From Roseovarius mucosus (GTDB lineage: Bacteria; Pseudomonadota; Alphaproteobacteria; Rhodobacterales; Rhodobacteraceae), in the NCBI RefSeq assembly GCF_002080415.1, contig NZ_CP020474.1, positions 3,795,501-3,859,500 of the forward strand: DNA of 64,000 bases, written 5' to 3'. The notes under the pieces are model-generated. The model was not told where the DNA came from. It ran no database searches and saw only the letters and a program-made list of their open reading frames with translations. Positions 38,102-47,853 of the stretch are shown here, piece by piece. Each line of letters starts with the position of its first letter. Positions within the stretch are counted from its first letter, which is position 1. Position numbers and translations under genes: made by a program.

Positions 38102-39901
38102 ATGACAGACCTTGCTCACATCCGCAATTTTTCGATCGTGGCTCATATCGACCACGGCAAATCCACCCTTGCTGACCGGTTGATCCAATCGACCGGCACG
38201 GTGCAGGACCGTGATATGAAGGCGCAGATGCTGGATGCCATGGACATCGAGCGCGAGCGGGGGATCACGATCAAAGCCAATACGGTGCGCATCGACTACA
38301 AGGCGCAGAATGGCGAGCTTTATGTGCTCAATCTGATCGACACGCCCGGACATGTGGATTTCGCCTATGAGGTCAGCCGCAGCATGCGCGCGGTCGAGGG
38401 CAGCCTTCTGGTGGTGGACAGCACGCAAGGCGTCGAGGCGCAGACGCTGGCCAATGTCTATCAGGCGATTGACGCAGGTCACGAAATTGTTCCCATTCTC
38501 AACAAGATCGACTTGCCCGCGTCCGAGTGCGACCGGGTGGCCGAGCAGATCGAGGATGTGATTGGCATTGACGCAAGCGGCGCCATTCGCGTGTCGGCAA
38601 AAACTGGTGTCGGCATCGCTGAAACGCTCGAGGCTATCGTCAAACATTTGCCCGCGCCGAAAGGCGATGAGAATGCGCCGTTGAAGGCGATGCTGGTGGA
38701 TAGCTGGTATGATGCCTATCTGGGCGTGGTCGTTCTGGTGCGGATCATGGACGGACGCATGAAACGCGGCGACCGCATCCATATGATACAGACCGAGGCC
38801 ACCTATAATGTCGAGCGGATCGGCGTCTTCCGCCCGCAGATGGAAAAGGTCGAGAGCCTTGGACCCGGCGAAATCGGCTTTATCACCGCGTCGATCAAGC
38901 AGGTGCGCGATACCAAGGTGGGCGATACCATCACTCATGAAAAACGCCCGTGCGACAAGGCCTTGCCGGGGTTCAAACCCTCTGTGCCGGTGGTGTTCTG
39001 CGGGCTTTTCCCTGTAGATTCCAACGAGTTCGAGGATCTGCGCGACGCAATCGAGAAGCTGGCGCTGAATGACGCCTCCTTTAGCTATGAGATGGAAACA
39101 TCGGCGGCGCTTGGCTTTGGGTTTCGCTGTGGCTTTCTCGGGCTCTTGCACCTCGAAGTGATCCGCGACCGGATCGAGCGGGAATATAACATCGAGTTGA
39201 TCACCACGGCCCCGTCGGTGATCTATCACCTCTACATGAAGGACGGATCGCGGCGCGACCTGCACAACCCTGCCGATATGCCCGATCTGACCTATGTGGG
39301 TCATATCGAAGAGCCGCGCATCAAGGCGACGATTCTGGTGCCGGATGAATACCTTGGCGATGTGCTCAAACTTTGTCAGGATCGGCGCGGCATCCAGATG
39401 GATCTGACCTATGCCGGGGCGCGGGCGATGGTTGTCTATGACTTGCCGCTCAACGAGGTCGTGTTTGATTTTTACGACCGGCTGAAATCCGTGACCAAGG
39501 GCTATGCATCCTTTGACTATCACCTTGAAGGGTATCGTGAGGATAGTCTGGTCAAGATGCAGGTTCTCGTGAATGACGAACCTGTGGATGCCCTCTCGAT
39601 GATGGTCCACCGTGACCGCGCTGAAATGCGCGGGCGGGCGATGTGCGAAAAGCTCAAGGATCTTATCCCGCGCCACATGTTCAAGATCCCCATACAGGCG
39701 GCCATCGGTGGCAAGGTGATCGCCCGCGAGACGCTCTCGGCGTTGCGCAAGGATGTGACCGCCAAATGCTATGGTGGCGACGCCACGCGGAAAAAGAAGC
39801 TCTTGGAAAAGCAGAAGGCCGGCAAAAAGAAGATGCGCCAATTCGGCAAGGTGGACATCCCGCAAGAGGCGTTCATTTCCGCACTCAAGATGGACAGCTA
39901 A
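38102..39901 (+). CDS. lepA: Elongation factor 4 (LepA)
   Basis: 599-aa translational GTPase that back-translocates or remodels stalled ribosomes. G1 [15 protein letters not shown]3 DTPGHVDF, G4 NKIDLP, and the LepA C-terminal domain ending [19 protein letters not shown]. Full length. Monocistronic; the neighbouring HU-like gene follows 90 bases later. Confidence 0.97.
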   Translation: MTDLAHIRNFSIVAHIDHGKSTLADRLIQSTGTVQDRDMKAQMLDAMDIERERGITIKANTVRIDYKAQNGELYVLNLIDTPGHVDFAYEVSRSMRAVEGSLLVVDSTQGVEAQTLANVYQAIDAGHEIVPILNKIDLPASECDRVAEQIEDVIGIDASGAIRVSAKTGVGIAETLEAIVKHLPAPKGDENAPLKAMLVDSWYDAYLGVVVLVRIMDGRMKRGDRIHMIQTEATYNVERIGVFRPQMEKVESLGPGEIGFITASIKQVRDTKVGDTITHEKRPCDKALPGFKPSVPVVFCGLFPVDSNEFEDLRDAIEKLALNDASFSYEMETSAALGFGFRCGFLGLLHLEVIRDRIEREYNIELITTAPSVIYHLYMKDGSRRDLHNPADMPDLTYVGHIEEPRIKATILVPDEYLGDVLKLCQDRRGIQMDLTYAGARAMVVYDLPLNEVVFDFYDRLKSVTKGYASFDYHLEGYREDSLVKMQVLVNDEPVDALSMMVHRDRAEMRGRAMCEKLKDLIPRHMFKIPIQAAIGGKVIARETLSALRKDVTAKCYGGDATRKKKLLEKQKAGKKKMRQFGKVDIPQEAFISALKMDS

Positions 39902-39993
39902 GCAGTCTGTCTGCGACGCGGTGCAACTCTTACTGGCGTTACGCCGCGCCGCGCGCTAGCGTGTTTCCAGCAGCGAAACAATAGAGGCGCATC

Positions 39994-40521
39994 ATGACGA
40001 CCAAGGCCAAAACCAAGAGCCCGCGCAAGACGACGACCCGAACCACGACCAAGACTGGTGCGGCCAAACCCCGGACTACCCGAAAGGTCGCCCCACCTCA
40101 GGAGGCTGCACCCGAGGCGGAGATCGCGGTTGTGGCCGAGACTGTGAGCGCCGAGACCGACACCGGAAATGTCATCACCTTGGCCGTCGCCGAGGCTATC
40201 CCGACAGACAGCGGGCCGGAGTTGAAAAAGCAGGAACTGATCGACAAGGTTCTGGCCAAGGGTGACATCAAGAAAAAGAATGCCAAGCCCGTGGTCGAGG
40301 CGGTGCTAGAAGTCTTGGGCGAAGTTCTGGCGGAGGGGCGCGAAATCAACCTGCCGCCCCTGGGCAAGATCAAAATCAACCGGGTGCGTGACATGGCCAA
40401 TGCCCGCATCATCATCGCCAAAATCCGACAAGCGAAACCCGGTGCCGGACCCGACACCGAAGCTGACGACGACGACAGTGACGAAGATATGAAAGAGGGT
40501 GTTGCACAGGGCGAAGAGTGA
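39994..40521 (+). CDS. HU-like DNA-binding protein with long basic and acidic tails
   Basis: 175 aa. The first 75 residues are a Lys/Thr/Ala-rich tail (TTKAKTKSPRKTTTRTTTK at the start), residues about 76-145 are an HU/IHF-type fold (LKKQELIDKVLAKGDIKKK, LAEGREINLPPLGKIKINR), and the end is a highly acidic run (EADDDDSDEDMKEG). The tails resemble those of histone-like architectural proteins. The HU arm region looks shortened. Probably a nucleoid-associated protein. No gene symbol is given because several HU variants exist. Confidence 0.82.
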   Translation: MTTKAKTKSPRKTTTRTTTKTGAAKPRTTRKVAPPQEAAPEAEIAVVAETVSAETDTGNVITLAVAEAIPTDSGPELKKQELIDKVLAKGDIKKKNAKPVVEAVLEVLGEVLAEGREINLPPLGKIKINRVRDMANARIIIAKIRQAKPGAGPDTEADDDDSDEDMKEGVAQGEE

Positions 40522-40540
40522 CGCTAAAAGCCCCCACGGC

Positions 40541-40615
40541 GGGTGATTAGCTCAGTGGTAGAGCGCTTCGTTCACATCGAAGATGTCAGGGGTTCAAATC
40601 CCTTATCACCCACCA
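40541..40615 (+). tRNA. tRNA-Val (anticodon CAC)
   Basis: 75 bases including encoded CCA. Acceptor GGGTGAT pairs with ATCACCC; anticodon arm CTTCG-TTCACAT-CGAAG gives CAC at 40573-40575; T arm GGGGTTCAAATCCC. Confidence 0.97.
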
Positions 40616-40666
40616 TTATCTCCTATTTTGTGATGTGAAACAGGGTGTTGGCGGTGATCCCCGGCC

Positions 40667-41413
40667 CTATTGCGTAGGGATCGACAAGGGATCAACGCGC
40701 GCCTCGCCTGAGGTCATTCCTGCCGCCGCACGGTCGAGGCGTAGATAAGCGATGCCGCGACCGCCCGACTGCGTATAAAGCGTGCCTGCAGCCTTGCCTT
40801 CAGGGGTGAAGATTTCGCTCCCAACAGGGGCCGCGCCATGCACCGCTACAAGTGTCAGACCCTTGCGCAATTCTGTCTTGTGTTTCATCCGGGCCGTGAC
40901 CTCTTGACCGACGTAACAGCCCTTGCGGAAATCCACACCATTGAGGCGTTCAAACCCGGCCTCTAGAATAAAGGTGTCGGGGGTCAGCTCGATTCCGGTT
41001 TCGGGAATACAATGCGCCACGCGAATTCTGTCGAAATCGCTGCCATCGTCGCCGCCGGTTTCGCCATAAAGACGCCACCCCAAATCGGCATGGCGCGGGT
41101 CTACGAGTGCGCCAAGCGGAGCCGGGCCTGTGCCCCGCCGCACCTTGAGATCGGTTTCTTTAATCGTCACGTCGGCGCGCAGTTTATACATCGTCAACCG
41201 CTGCAAAAGCATCGGGGCAAGGCTTGCGTCAACATCAAGCCGGATCGCATCGTCGTGACGCGACAGCAAAAAATCCGCCAGATATTTGCCCTGCGGTGTC
41301 AGGATCGCAGCATAGACGAGCCCATGATCCAATTTTTGCAGGTCGTTGGTGACAAGGCCCTGCAAAAATTGCAGGGCGTCTTTGCCGGTGATCTCCAGAA
41401 TACGGCGCGTCAT
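40667..41413 (-). CDS. ygfZ: YgfZ/GcvT-domain folate-binding protein
   Basis: 248 aa. The signature KGCYVGQEVTARM (conserved Cys) near residue 170 and the GcvT-like N-terminal domain (GKDALQFLQGLVTNDL) identify the YgfZ family, which uses tetrahydrofolate to help repair or mature iron-sulfur enzymes. Start at MTRRILEI is the family start; the open frame runs on upstream into the divergent gene's coding region. Confidence 0.92.
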   Translation of the reverse strand: MTRRILEITGKDALQFLQGLVTNDLQKLDHGLVYAAILTPQGKYLADFLLSRHDDAIRLDVDASLAPMLLQRLTMYKLRADVTIKETDLKVRRGTGPAPLGALVDPRHADLGWRLYGETGGDDGSDFDRIRVAHCIPETGIELTPDTFILEAGFERLNGVDFRKGCYVGQEVTARMKHKTELRKGLTLVAVHGAAPVGSEIFTPEGKAAGTLYTQSGGRGIAYLRLDRAAAGMTSGEARVDPLSIPTQ

Positions 41414-41477
41414 GCCTCTTCCCCCGTGTTGTACGCCTGTAATATAGGTCACGAGAACAGACACAACAGGGGTCATC

Positions 41478-42161
41478 ATGCGCGCAGCACTCTCGGTGGT
41501 GATTCCGACACTCAACGCTGCTTCGGTTCTACCTGCGTGCCTTGCCGCGCTGATGGAGGGGCTTGAGGCGGGCTTGATCCGAGAGTTGATTATCAGTGAT
41601 GGCGGATCGGACGATGCCACGTTGCAAATCGCCGAGGCCACCGGGGCGGTTGTCGTGAAGGGGGCCGCATCCCGTGGCGGCCAATTGCGCCGCGGGGCGC
41701 ACGTGGCCGGTGGGGGATGGTTGCTGTTCTTGCATGCCGATACGGTCTTGCCTGCCGGATGGGCAAATGCCGTCAGCGCGCAATTTGAACAAGGCGGGCC
41801 TGCTGCCTTTCGGCTGTCGTTTGATGCAACCGGGCCTATGCCTCAGCTGGTTGCTGGCTGGGCCAATCTGCGCAGCCGGGTGTTGGGCCTGCCCTACGGG
41901 GATCAGGCGCTGTTAATCCCGCGCGCGACCTATGACGTGGCAGGCGGATACGCAGATATACCGCTGATGGAGGATGTGGCCATGGCGCGCGCACTGAAAG
42001 GGCGCATCTCGGTGATGCCCTTGGCTGTGACAACCTCTTCGGCGCGGTATCGGCGCGAGGGGTGGGTGCGGCGGGGCGCGCGCAATCTCTGGACGCTGAT
42101 CCGCTATCTCTGCGGGACGGACCCCGTGCAGCTGGCCAAGGCGTATCGGCGTAAGGGCTAG
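41478..42161 (+). CDS. Family 2 glycosyltransferase (TIGR04283-type)
   Basis: 227 aa. GT-A fold start LSVVIPTLNAASVLPACL, the DGGSDDAT motif and the LHADTVLP metal motif. The conserved C-terminal KGRISVMPLAVTTSSARYRREGW matches a short, probably sugar- or lipid-modifying family. Acceptor unknown. Divergent from ygfZ. Confidence 0.85.
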   Translation: MRAALSVVIPTLNAASVLPACLAALMEGLEAGLIRELIISDGGSDDATLQIAEATGAVVVKGAASRGGQLRRGAHVAGGGWLLFLHADTVLPAGWANAVSAQFEQGGPAAFRLSFDATGPMPQLVAGWANLRSRVLGLPYGDQALLIPRATYDVAGGYADIPLMEDVAMARALKGRISVMPLAVTTSSARYRREGWVRRGARNLWTLIRYLCGTDPVQLAKAYRRKG

Positions 42162-42191
42162 ACGCGCAGGAACTCCATAGCTTCTCTCATA

Positions 42192-42213
42192 CAAGAAAAT
42201 TTGGATTTTCTTG
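42192..42213. repeat. Perfect AT-rich hairpin between glycosyltransferase and aminotransferase
   Basis: Nine-base-pair perfect inverted repeat CAAGAAAAT / ATTTTCTTG around TTGG, 30 bases after the glycosyltransferase stop. No T run follows, so it may be an operator or a weak terminator. Confidence 0.5.
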
Positions 42214-42327
42214 CTGAGGTGCGGCGTGCAAACGCCGCCGCCGCACAGGGCCAAGCAAGCGTTGCCGCGATTGACGCCGCGTGCCAAGGGCGTAAGGTGC
42301 GGCGCGAAGAAGCAGGAGATCCCCCAA

Positions 42328-43530
42328 ATGAGCCTCGCCCACGGTCGCGCCTATCTGGCCATTCCCGGTCCCTCGGTCATGCCCGAAGAGGTGTTGCGGG
42401 CCATGCATCGTGCTGCCCCGAATATCTACGAGGGCGATCTGATTGAGATGACGGCGAGTCTTATTCCGGATCTGCGTGCCGTGGCGCAGACGCGCCAACA
42501 TGCGACGATCTATATCGCAAACGGGCATGGGGCGTGGGAGGCGGCATTGGCCAATACGCTGCACCCCGGCGACCGCGTGCTGGTTCCGGCCACGGGGCGG
42601 TTTGGGCATGGCTGGGCCGAGGTGGCGCAGGGGCAGGGGATCATCGTCGACATGCTCGATTTCGGCAAGCGCTCGCCCATTGATCTTAACCGTCTGGAAG
42701 AGGTGCTGCGCACCGATGCGCGTCACGAAATCAAGGCGGTTCTGGCGACCCATGTCGATACCTCGACCTCGGTGCTCAATGACATCGCCGGAGTGCGGGC
42801 GGCCCTGGATGCGGCGGGGCATCCTGCGCTCCTCATGGCTGATTGTATTGCTTCTCTCGCCTGTGACCGGTTCGAGATGGACGCATGGGGCGTCGACGTG
42901 ATGGTAGCAGGCAGCCAAAAGGGGCTGATGGTGCCGCCCGGTCTGGCGTTTGTGTTCTTCTCGGACAAGGCGGCGGAGGCGCGCAAGCGGTTGCCGCTGG
43001 TCAGTCGCTATTGGGATTGGACCCATCGCGCCGATCCGCAGATGTTCTATCAATACTTCGGCGGCACAGCCCCGACGCATCATCTTTACGGCCTGCGCGC
43101 GGCGCTTGACTTGATCGCGGCTGAGGGCGGCATCGAGGCGGTTTGGGCCCGCCATGAAACGCTGGCCCGTGCCATCTGGGCCGCCTGTGAGACATGGGGG
43201 CAGAGCGGGCCGCTTGAGCTTAACATCAGTGATCCCGCTCTGCGCAGCCGCGCCGTGACAGCGCTTCGGATCGGGGCACCGCATGGGTCACGCCTGCGGT
43301 CCTGGGTCCAAGACTATGCAGGCGTAACGCTTGGGATTGGCCTTGGAATGGCAGAACCGGGTGATCCGGCGTGGCACGGATTTTTTCGCATAGGCCATAT
43401 GGGACACGTGAACGCCCATATGGTTTTGGGTGCGTTGGGTTCAATCGAGGCAGGATTGACTGCGCTTGATATTCCGCATGGCGCGGGCGGACTTGAGGCG
43501 GCAGCACGGGTGATTTCAGGGAAGAGCTAG
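42328..43530 (+). CDS. Serine-glyoxylate / alanine-glyoxylate-type aminotransferase
   Basis: 400-aa PLP enzyme of fold type I, class V. GPSVMPEEVLRAM at the start, ATHVDTSTSVLNDI, ADCIASLACDRFEMDAWGVDVMVAGSQKGLM (quoted in part: WGVDVMVAGSQKGLMVPPG) with the PLP-binding Lys. In roseobacters such enzymes connect glycine, serine and glyoxylate metabolism (serine cycle). The start is the Met of MSLAHGRAYL, with GCAGGAG ahead; the open frame runs upstream. Monocistronic. Confidence 0.88.
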   Translation: MSLAHGRAYLAIPGPSVMPEEVLRAMHRAAPNIYEGDLIEMTASLIPDLRAVAQTRQHATIYIANGHGAWEAALANTLHPGDRVLVPATGRFGHGWAEVAQGQGIIVDMLDFGKRSPIDLNRLEEVLRTDARHEIKAVLATHVDTSTSVLNDIAGVRAALDAAGHPALLMADCIASLACDRFEMDAWGVDVMVAGSQKGLMVPPGLAFVFFSDKAAEARKRLPLVSRYWDWTHRADPQMFYQYFGGTAPTHHLYGLRAALDLIAAEGGIEAVWARHETLARAIWAACETWGQSGPLELNISDPALRSRAVTALRIGAPHGSRLRSWVQDYAGVTLGIGLGMAEPGDPAWHGFFRIGHMGHVNAHMVLGALGSIEAGLTALDIPHGAGGLEAAARVISGKS

Positions 43531-43641
43531 GGGGCGGTTCGCAGCGGCAGGTCTTGCGCTGAGTTTGGCCCCAAACGATGAGCCGCGCAGCGCCCGCCCG
43601 AGGGGGCGGATGTGCGTTGCGCGGCGGCGCGTGCCGCGCCC

Positions 43642-44991
43642 TCAATCCCTCAGATTTGTTTCCAGCCAATGTTCCAGCCAATGGATATTGTAATTTCCGG
43701 ACTGGATATCATCTTCTTGCAGTAGCGCGTGAAAGAGCGGAACGGTAGTGTCGACGCCATCCACGATCAACTCGCCAAGCGCCCGGGCCAGACGGCGCAA
43801 GGCGCTGTGCCGGTCCTTGCCATGCACGATCAGCTTGGCAATCAAGCTGTCGTAATAGGGCGGTATCTTGTAGCCATCGTAGAGCGCCGAATCCATCCGC
43901 ACGCCCAAACCGCCGGGCGCGTGAAATTGGGTGATCCGGCCCGGACGCGGTGCGAAATCAGGTAGCTTCTCAGCGTTGATACGCACCTCTATGGCGTGGC
44001 CGTTGATGATCAGATCATCCTGAGTAAAGGACATCGGCATGCCTTCGGCCACGCGAATTTGTTCCTGGACAAGGTCCACGCCAAAGATCGCCTCGGTCAC
44101 GGGATGTTCGACCTGCAACCGCGTATTCATTTCGATGAAGAAGAACTCACCTTTTTCATAGAGAAACTCGATGGTGCCTGCACCGCGATACTGGATATTC
44201 GCGCAGGCATCGGCACAGATCTTGCCGATACGGGCGCGCTCCTCGGCGGTGATACAGGGGCCGGGGGCTTCTTCCAGCACCTTTTGGTGCCGACGCTGCA
44301 ACGAGCAGTCGCGCTCTCCCAGATGCACTGCGCCGCCCTTGCCATCGCCGAACACCTGAATTTCGATATGGCGCGGCGTGGTCAGGTATTTCTCGATATA
44401 GACCTCGTCATTGCCAAAGGCTGCCTTGGCCTCGGAACGCGCTGTGAGAAAGGCCTTTTCCAACTCGGCGGCGCTTTGCGCCACCTTCATGCCACGCCCG
44501 CCGCCACCGGCTGTGGCCTTGACGATGACCGGAAAACCGATCTCGGCGCAGAGCGCCTGCGCTTGCTTGAGATTGGCAACACCGCCCTCAGAGCCGGGCA
44601 CGCAGGGCACGCCAAGCGCCTTCATCGTATCCTTGGCGGTGATCTTGTCGCCCATGATGCGGATATGTTCGGCAGACGGGCCGATAAAGGTCAGGCCGTG
44701 ATCCTCGACGATCTGCACGAAATTGGCGTTCTCTGACAAAAAGCCATAGCCCGGATGGATCGCTTGCGCCCCCGTCACCTCACAGGCGGCAATAATCGAC
44801 GGAATCGACAAATAACTTTCGGAAGAGGAGGGCGGGCCGATGCAGACGGATTCATCTGCCATGCGCACATGCATGGCGTCGGCGTCGGCGGTGGAATGCA
44901 CGGCGACGGTCTTGATCCCCATCTCACGGGCAGCGCGGATCACGCGAAGGGCAATTTCGCCCCGGTTGGCGATCAGGATTTTCTCGAACAT
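43642..44991 (-). CDS. accC: Biotin carboxylase subunit of acetyl-CoA carboxylase
   Basis: 449 aa. Carboxylates the biotin of AccB with ATP and bicarbonate, the first committed step to fatty acids. [23 protein letters not shown]-grasp loop [10 protein letters not shown], and [16 protein letters not shown] are diagnostic. Eleven bases downstream of accB in the same operon. GC-rich hairpin-forming sequence, no T run, lies beyond its stop (43612-43641). Confidence 0.98.
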   Translation of the reverse strand: MFEKILIANRGEIALRVIRAAREMGIKTVAVHSTADADAMHVRMADESVCIGPPSSSESYLSIPSIIAACEVTGAQAIHPGYGFLSENANFVQIVEDHGLTFIGPSAEHIRIMGDKITAKDTMKALGVPCVPGSEGGVANLKQAQALCAEIGFPVIVKATAGGGGRGMKVAQSAAELEKAFLTARSEAKAAFGNDEVYIEKYLTTPRHIEIQVFGDGKGGAVHLGERDCSLQRRHQKVLEEAPGPCITAEERARIGKICADACANIQYRGAGTIEFLYEKGEFFFIEMNTRLQVEHPVTEAIFGVDLVQEQIRVAEGMPMSFTQDDLIINGHAIEVRINAEKLPDFAPRPGRITQFHAPGGLGVRMDSALYDGYKIPPYYDSLIAKLIVHGKDRHSALRRLARALGELIVDGVDTTVPLFHALLQEDDIQSGNYNIHWLEHWLETNLRD

Positions 44992-45002
44992 TGCACGCGG
45001 CC

Positions 45003-45488
45003 TTATTCGATGATCATCAGAGGCGCGCCATATTCGACCGCTGCGCCGTCTTCGATGAGAATGCGTTTGACGGTGCCGCCGCGCGGGGCGGGAATATGGT
45101 TCATCGTCTTCATCGCCTCGATGATCAAGAGCGTGTCGCCCTCGGACACCTGCGTGCCTACGCTGACAAAGGCGGGGGCACCCGGTTCAGCCTGCATATA
45201 GACCGTCCCAACCATCGGCGAAGTGACTGCGCCGGGGTGGCTTGCCGGGTCTTCGGCGGCGGGGGCGGCCGCGGCCGGGGCGGCAGCCGGGGGTGGGGCA
45301 TAGGCAGGCGCAGGCGGGGGCGCGTAGTGGGTGGTAACTGTTTCACCCCGGCGGCTGACGCGAACCTGAAGCGTGTCGTCCTCGCCATATTCCCGCTTGA
45401 CCGACAGTTCAGTCAGATCGTTGTCATTCAGCAGTTCCGCCAATGCCTTGATAAAGGCCACGTCCGATTCATGGGATTTGTTCGACAT
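45003..45488 (-). CDS. accB: Biotin carboxyl carrier protein of acetyl-CoA carboxylase
   Basis: 161 aa. C-terminal biotinyl domain with the biotinylated Lys in [13 protein letters not shown]; a Pro/Ala-rich linker and an N-terminal helical region precede it. The start at MSNKSHESD follows GAGGA five bases ahead; the frame extends five codons further. Followed by accC. Confidence 0.96.
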   Translation of the reverse strand: MSNKSHESDVAFIKALAELLNDNDLTELSVKREYGEDDTLQVRVSRRGETVTTHYAPPPAPAYAPPPAAAPAAAAPAAEDPASHPGAVTSPMVGTVYMQAEPGAPAFVSVGTQVSEGDTLLIIEAMKTMNHIPAPRGGTVKRILIEDGAAVEYGAPLMIIE

Positions 45489-45637
45489 ATCTTCCTCGAC
45501 CACAGCGCGATGATGTCCCGTTCCGGGCTCATGGCATTTTGTTTTGGCCGCTTATAGGGCAAGGCGGAGGCTGAGAAAAGCGGCCATTACCCTATAATCT
45601 GGGGGCAGGGGGGCAATTTTACGAGAGCTGCACGCCA

Positions 45638-46180
45638 TCAGAGCGGCATCCCAGAAAGTTTTGCCACCAGTTCCGCCAGTTTGCGGGCCTGAAATTTCTC
45701 TAGCAGGCGCGCACGATAAACCTCGACGGTGCGGTAGCTGAGACCCAGATCAAGGCCGATTTCCTTGGACGTCATCCCCCGACAGGTGAGAATCGCCACC
45801 TCGCGTTCGCGTTGGGTCAGCTCGACAAGGGGGCGTTCGTCCGAGAGATCGGAGAACGACCAGATGCCGCGCTGAAACGGGGCCTCGGGCGTTAGCGACT
45901 GGCCGCGCACCCGGCACCAAAAAAGCGTGCCATTGCGGCGCTTCATCACCCGTTCATCCGCATAACGCCCGGTTTTGCGCATGATGGCGAGCGCATCCGC
46001 CCCGATGCGGCGATAATCCTCGATCGAGGGGTAATAGCGGGCCAGCGGGATGTTGGTATAATCGGCGGGGGTATCGCCAAAGATCGCGGCAAATTTCTGA
46101 TTGCACTGCCGGATGATGCGGTGTTCCAGCAGAGCAAGGCCCACAGGGGCATGATCGAAGGCGAGTTCCTTGATGTCCAT
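45638..46180 (-). CDS. PAS-LuxR transcriptional regulator
   Basis: 180 aa. Residues 1-115 are a PAS fold (DHAPVGLALLEHRIIRQCNQKFAAIFG; quoted in part, HRIIRQCNQKFAAIFG) ending with MKRRNGTLFWCRVRG, which can bind a small ligand or flavin. Residues about 118-175 are a LuxR helix-turn-helix (LTQREREVAILTCRGMTSKE with YRTVEVYRARLLEK). It lacks a receiver domain, so activation is by the PAS domain. Divergent from the acyl-CoA synthetase, suggesting it might regulate it. Confidence 0.87.
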   Translation of the reverse strand: MDIKELAFDHAPVGLALLEHRIIRQCNQKFAAIFGDTPADYTNIPLARYYPSIEDYRRIGADALAIMRKTGRYADERVMKRRNGTLFWCRVRGQSLTPEAPFQRGIWSFSDLSDERPLVELTQREREVAILTCRGMTSKEIGLDLGLSYRTVEVYRARLLEKFQARKLAELVAKLSGMPL

Positions 46181-46287
46181 GGCCCGTTATGGCGCGCTGG
46201 ACGCGGTGCGCCAAGAGGTTTGCGTGTTTCTACGGAATTGTGCCGGGGCCGCGTCGGTGCTTTGGTAGCGACGCGGAGGATTGGGCG

Positions 46288-47766
46288 ATGAATATCGGGA
46301 TTTGGCTGGAGCGGGCAGCGCAGGCTTGGCCCAGGCGGGCGGCGCTCTTCACCGGCGTTGATCTGGTGGCGGATTATGCCGGGTTTGACCGCGCCGCGCG
46401 CGAGGTGGCGGGCGGGTTGACGGCGCAAGGCGTGGCGGCTGGCGACCGGGTGGCGATTTTCATGGGCAATGCGCCGGACTATCTCTTGGCGCTTTACGGT
46501 ATCTGGTATGCCGGGGCCGCTGCCGTGCCGATCAATGCCAAGCTGCACGGGGCAGAGGCGGCGTGGATCATCGCAGATGCAGGCGCGCGGGTGGTTTTGG
46601 CGGATGTGGTTCGGCGCGATGCCTTGGCCGAGCAGGGGGTCGTGGCACAGGCGGTCACGCAGGGCGCAGCGGTGGCCGAAGTTGCCACGCGCGCGCCCGG
46701 CGATCTGGCGTGGTTGTTTTACACCTCTGGCACCACTGGGCGGCCCAAGGGGGTGCGGATCACGCATCGGATGCTGGTCGCGATGTCGCTCAGCTATCTG
46801 GCGGATGTCGATGAGGTGACCGGCGACGATGCCACGCTCTACGCCGCGCCGATGAGCCATGGCGCCGGGCTCTACGCCATGGTCCATGTGCTGCGCGGGG
46901 CGCGTCATGTCTGTCCGGCGTCGGGCGGCTTTGACGAGGCCGAGATATTCGATCTCGCGCGGCATCATGGCCGGGTGCATATGTTCGCCGCGCCGACGAT
47001 GGTCAAGCGGTTGACCGCACAGGCGCGGGCGCGCGGCGAGACCGGCGCGGGTCTGCGCAGCGTGGTCTATGCCGGGGGGCCGATGTATCTGGCAGATATT
47101 CTCGAGGCGGTCGAGGTGTTCGGGCCAATCTTCCTGCAAATCTACGGGCAGGGGGAATGCCCGATGGCGATCACCGCGCTGAGCCGCGCCGACGTGGCGG
47201 ATCGCAGCCATCCGCGTTGGCGCGAACGGCTGGCCTCGGTAGGTCGCGCGCAATCGGTGGTCGAGGTGCGGATTGCGGATGACACGGGGGCAGAGGTACC
47301 GCCGGGGGAGGTGGGCGAAATCCTCGTGCGCGGCGATGCGGTGATGCCGGGCTATTGGCAGAACGCGGCGGCGAGCGAAAAGGCGCTGCGCGACGGCTGG
47401 CTCTGGACGGGTGATCTGGGCCGGATGGACGATGACGGCTATGTGACCTTGCAGGACCGATCCAAGGATATGATCATCTCGGGCGGGTCCAACATCTATC
47501 CGCGCGAGGTGGAAGAGGTGCTCTTGACCCATTCTGACGTGATCGAGGCGGCGGTGGTGGGCATGGCCGATGCCGAATGGGGCGAGGTGGTGGTGGCCTT
47601 TGTGGTCTGTGACGGGACGCTCGATGAGGCAGCGCTTGACGCGCATTGCCTGCGCCAGATCGCCCGGTTCAAGCGGCCCAAACGCTATATCACGGTCGCC
47701 GAGTTGCCCAAGAACAATTACGGCAAAGTGCTCAAGACCGAATTGCGGGCGCGTCTGACCACCTAG
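46288..47766 (+). CDS. AMP-dependent acyl-CoA synthetase/ligase
   Basis: 492-aa adenylate-forming enzyme (ANL superfamily). P-loop FYTSGTTGRPKGVRI, A5 motif YGQGECP, A7-A8 GWLWTGDLGRMDDDGYVTLQDRSKD, and the C-terminal catalytic Lys in YGKVLKTELR. Activates a carboxylate as acyl-adenylate and then CoA thioester; fatty or aromatic acid is possible and the sequence does not fix it. Start at MNIGIWLERA follows GCGGAGGA; the longer frame overlaps the divergent regulator. Confidence 0.9.
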   Translation: MNIGIWLERAAQAWPRRAALFTGVDLVADYAGFDRAAREVAGGLTAQGVAAGDRVAIFMGNAPDYLLALYGIWYAGAAAVPINAKLHGAEAAWIIADAGARVVLADVVRRDALAEQGVVAQAVTQGAAVAEVATRAPGDLAWLFYTSGTTGRPKGVRITHRMLVAMSLSYLADVDEVTGDDATLYAAPMSHGAGLYAMVHVLRGARHVCPASGGFDEAEIFDLARHHGRVHMFAAPTMVKRLTAQARARGETGAGLRSVVYAGGPMYLADILEAVEVFGPIFLQIYGQGECPMAITALSRADVADRSHPRWRERLASVGRAQSVVEVRIADDTGAEVPPGEVGEILVRGDAVMPGYWQNAAASEKALRDGWLWTGDLGRMDDDGYVTLQDRSKDMIISGGSNIYPREVEEVLLTHSDVIEAAVVGMADAEWGEVVVAFVVCDGTLDEAALDAHCLRQIARFKRPKRYITVAELPKNNYGKVLKTELRARLTT

Positions 47767-47810
47767 CGCAGCCTTGTTTTCACCCGCCAAAGGCGCTAGA
47801 TGCGCGGGGT

Positions 47811-47846
47811 CGAGCGGTCGCAGCCTACCCGCTTTAAAAAACAAGG
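47811..47846 (+). promoter_or_regulatory. preQ1-I riboswitch of the queuosine operon
   Basis: Short pseudoknot element: P1 AGCGG (47813-47817) pairs with CCGCT (47829-47833), the loop reads TCGCAG, and the A-rich tail TTAAAAAACAAGG ends in the ribosome binding site. Loop and tail match the well-known Thermoanaerobacter preQ1-I aptamer almost base for base. Because the tail includes AAGGA directly before the queC start, preQ1 binding should hide the ribosome binding site (translational control). Confidence 0.92.
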
Positions 47847-47853
47847 ATAAAAG

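Noticed and set aside
38003..39865. 620-codon open frame antisense to lepA
   Set aside because: Shadow of lepA; no ribosome binding site or recognisable protein.
43612..43641. GC-rich palindromic sequence after accC
   Set aside because: Symmetric GC-rich stretch without T run; could not be supported as a terminator.
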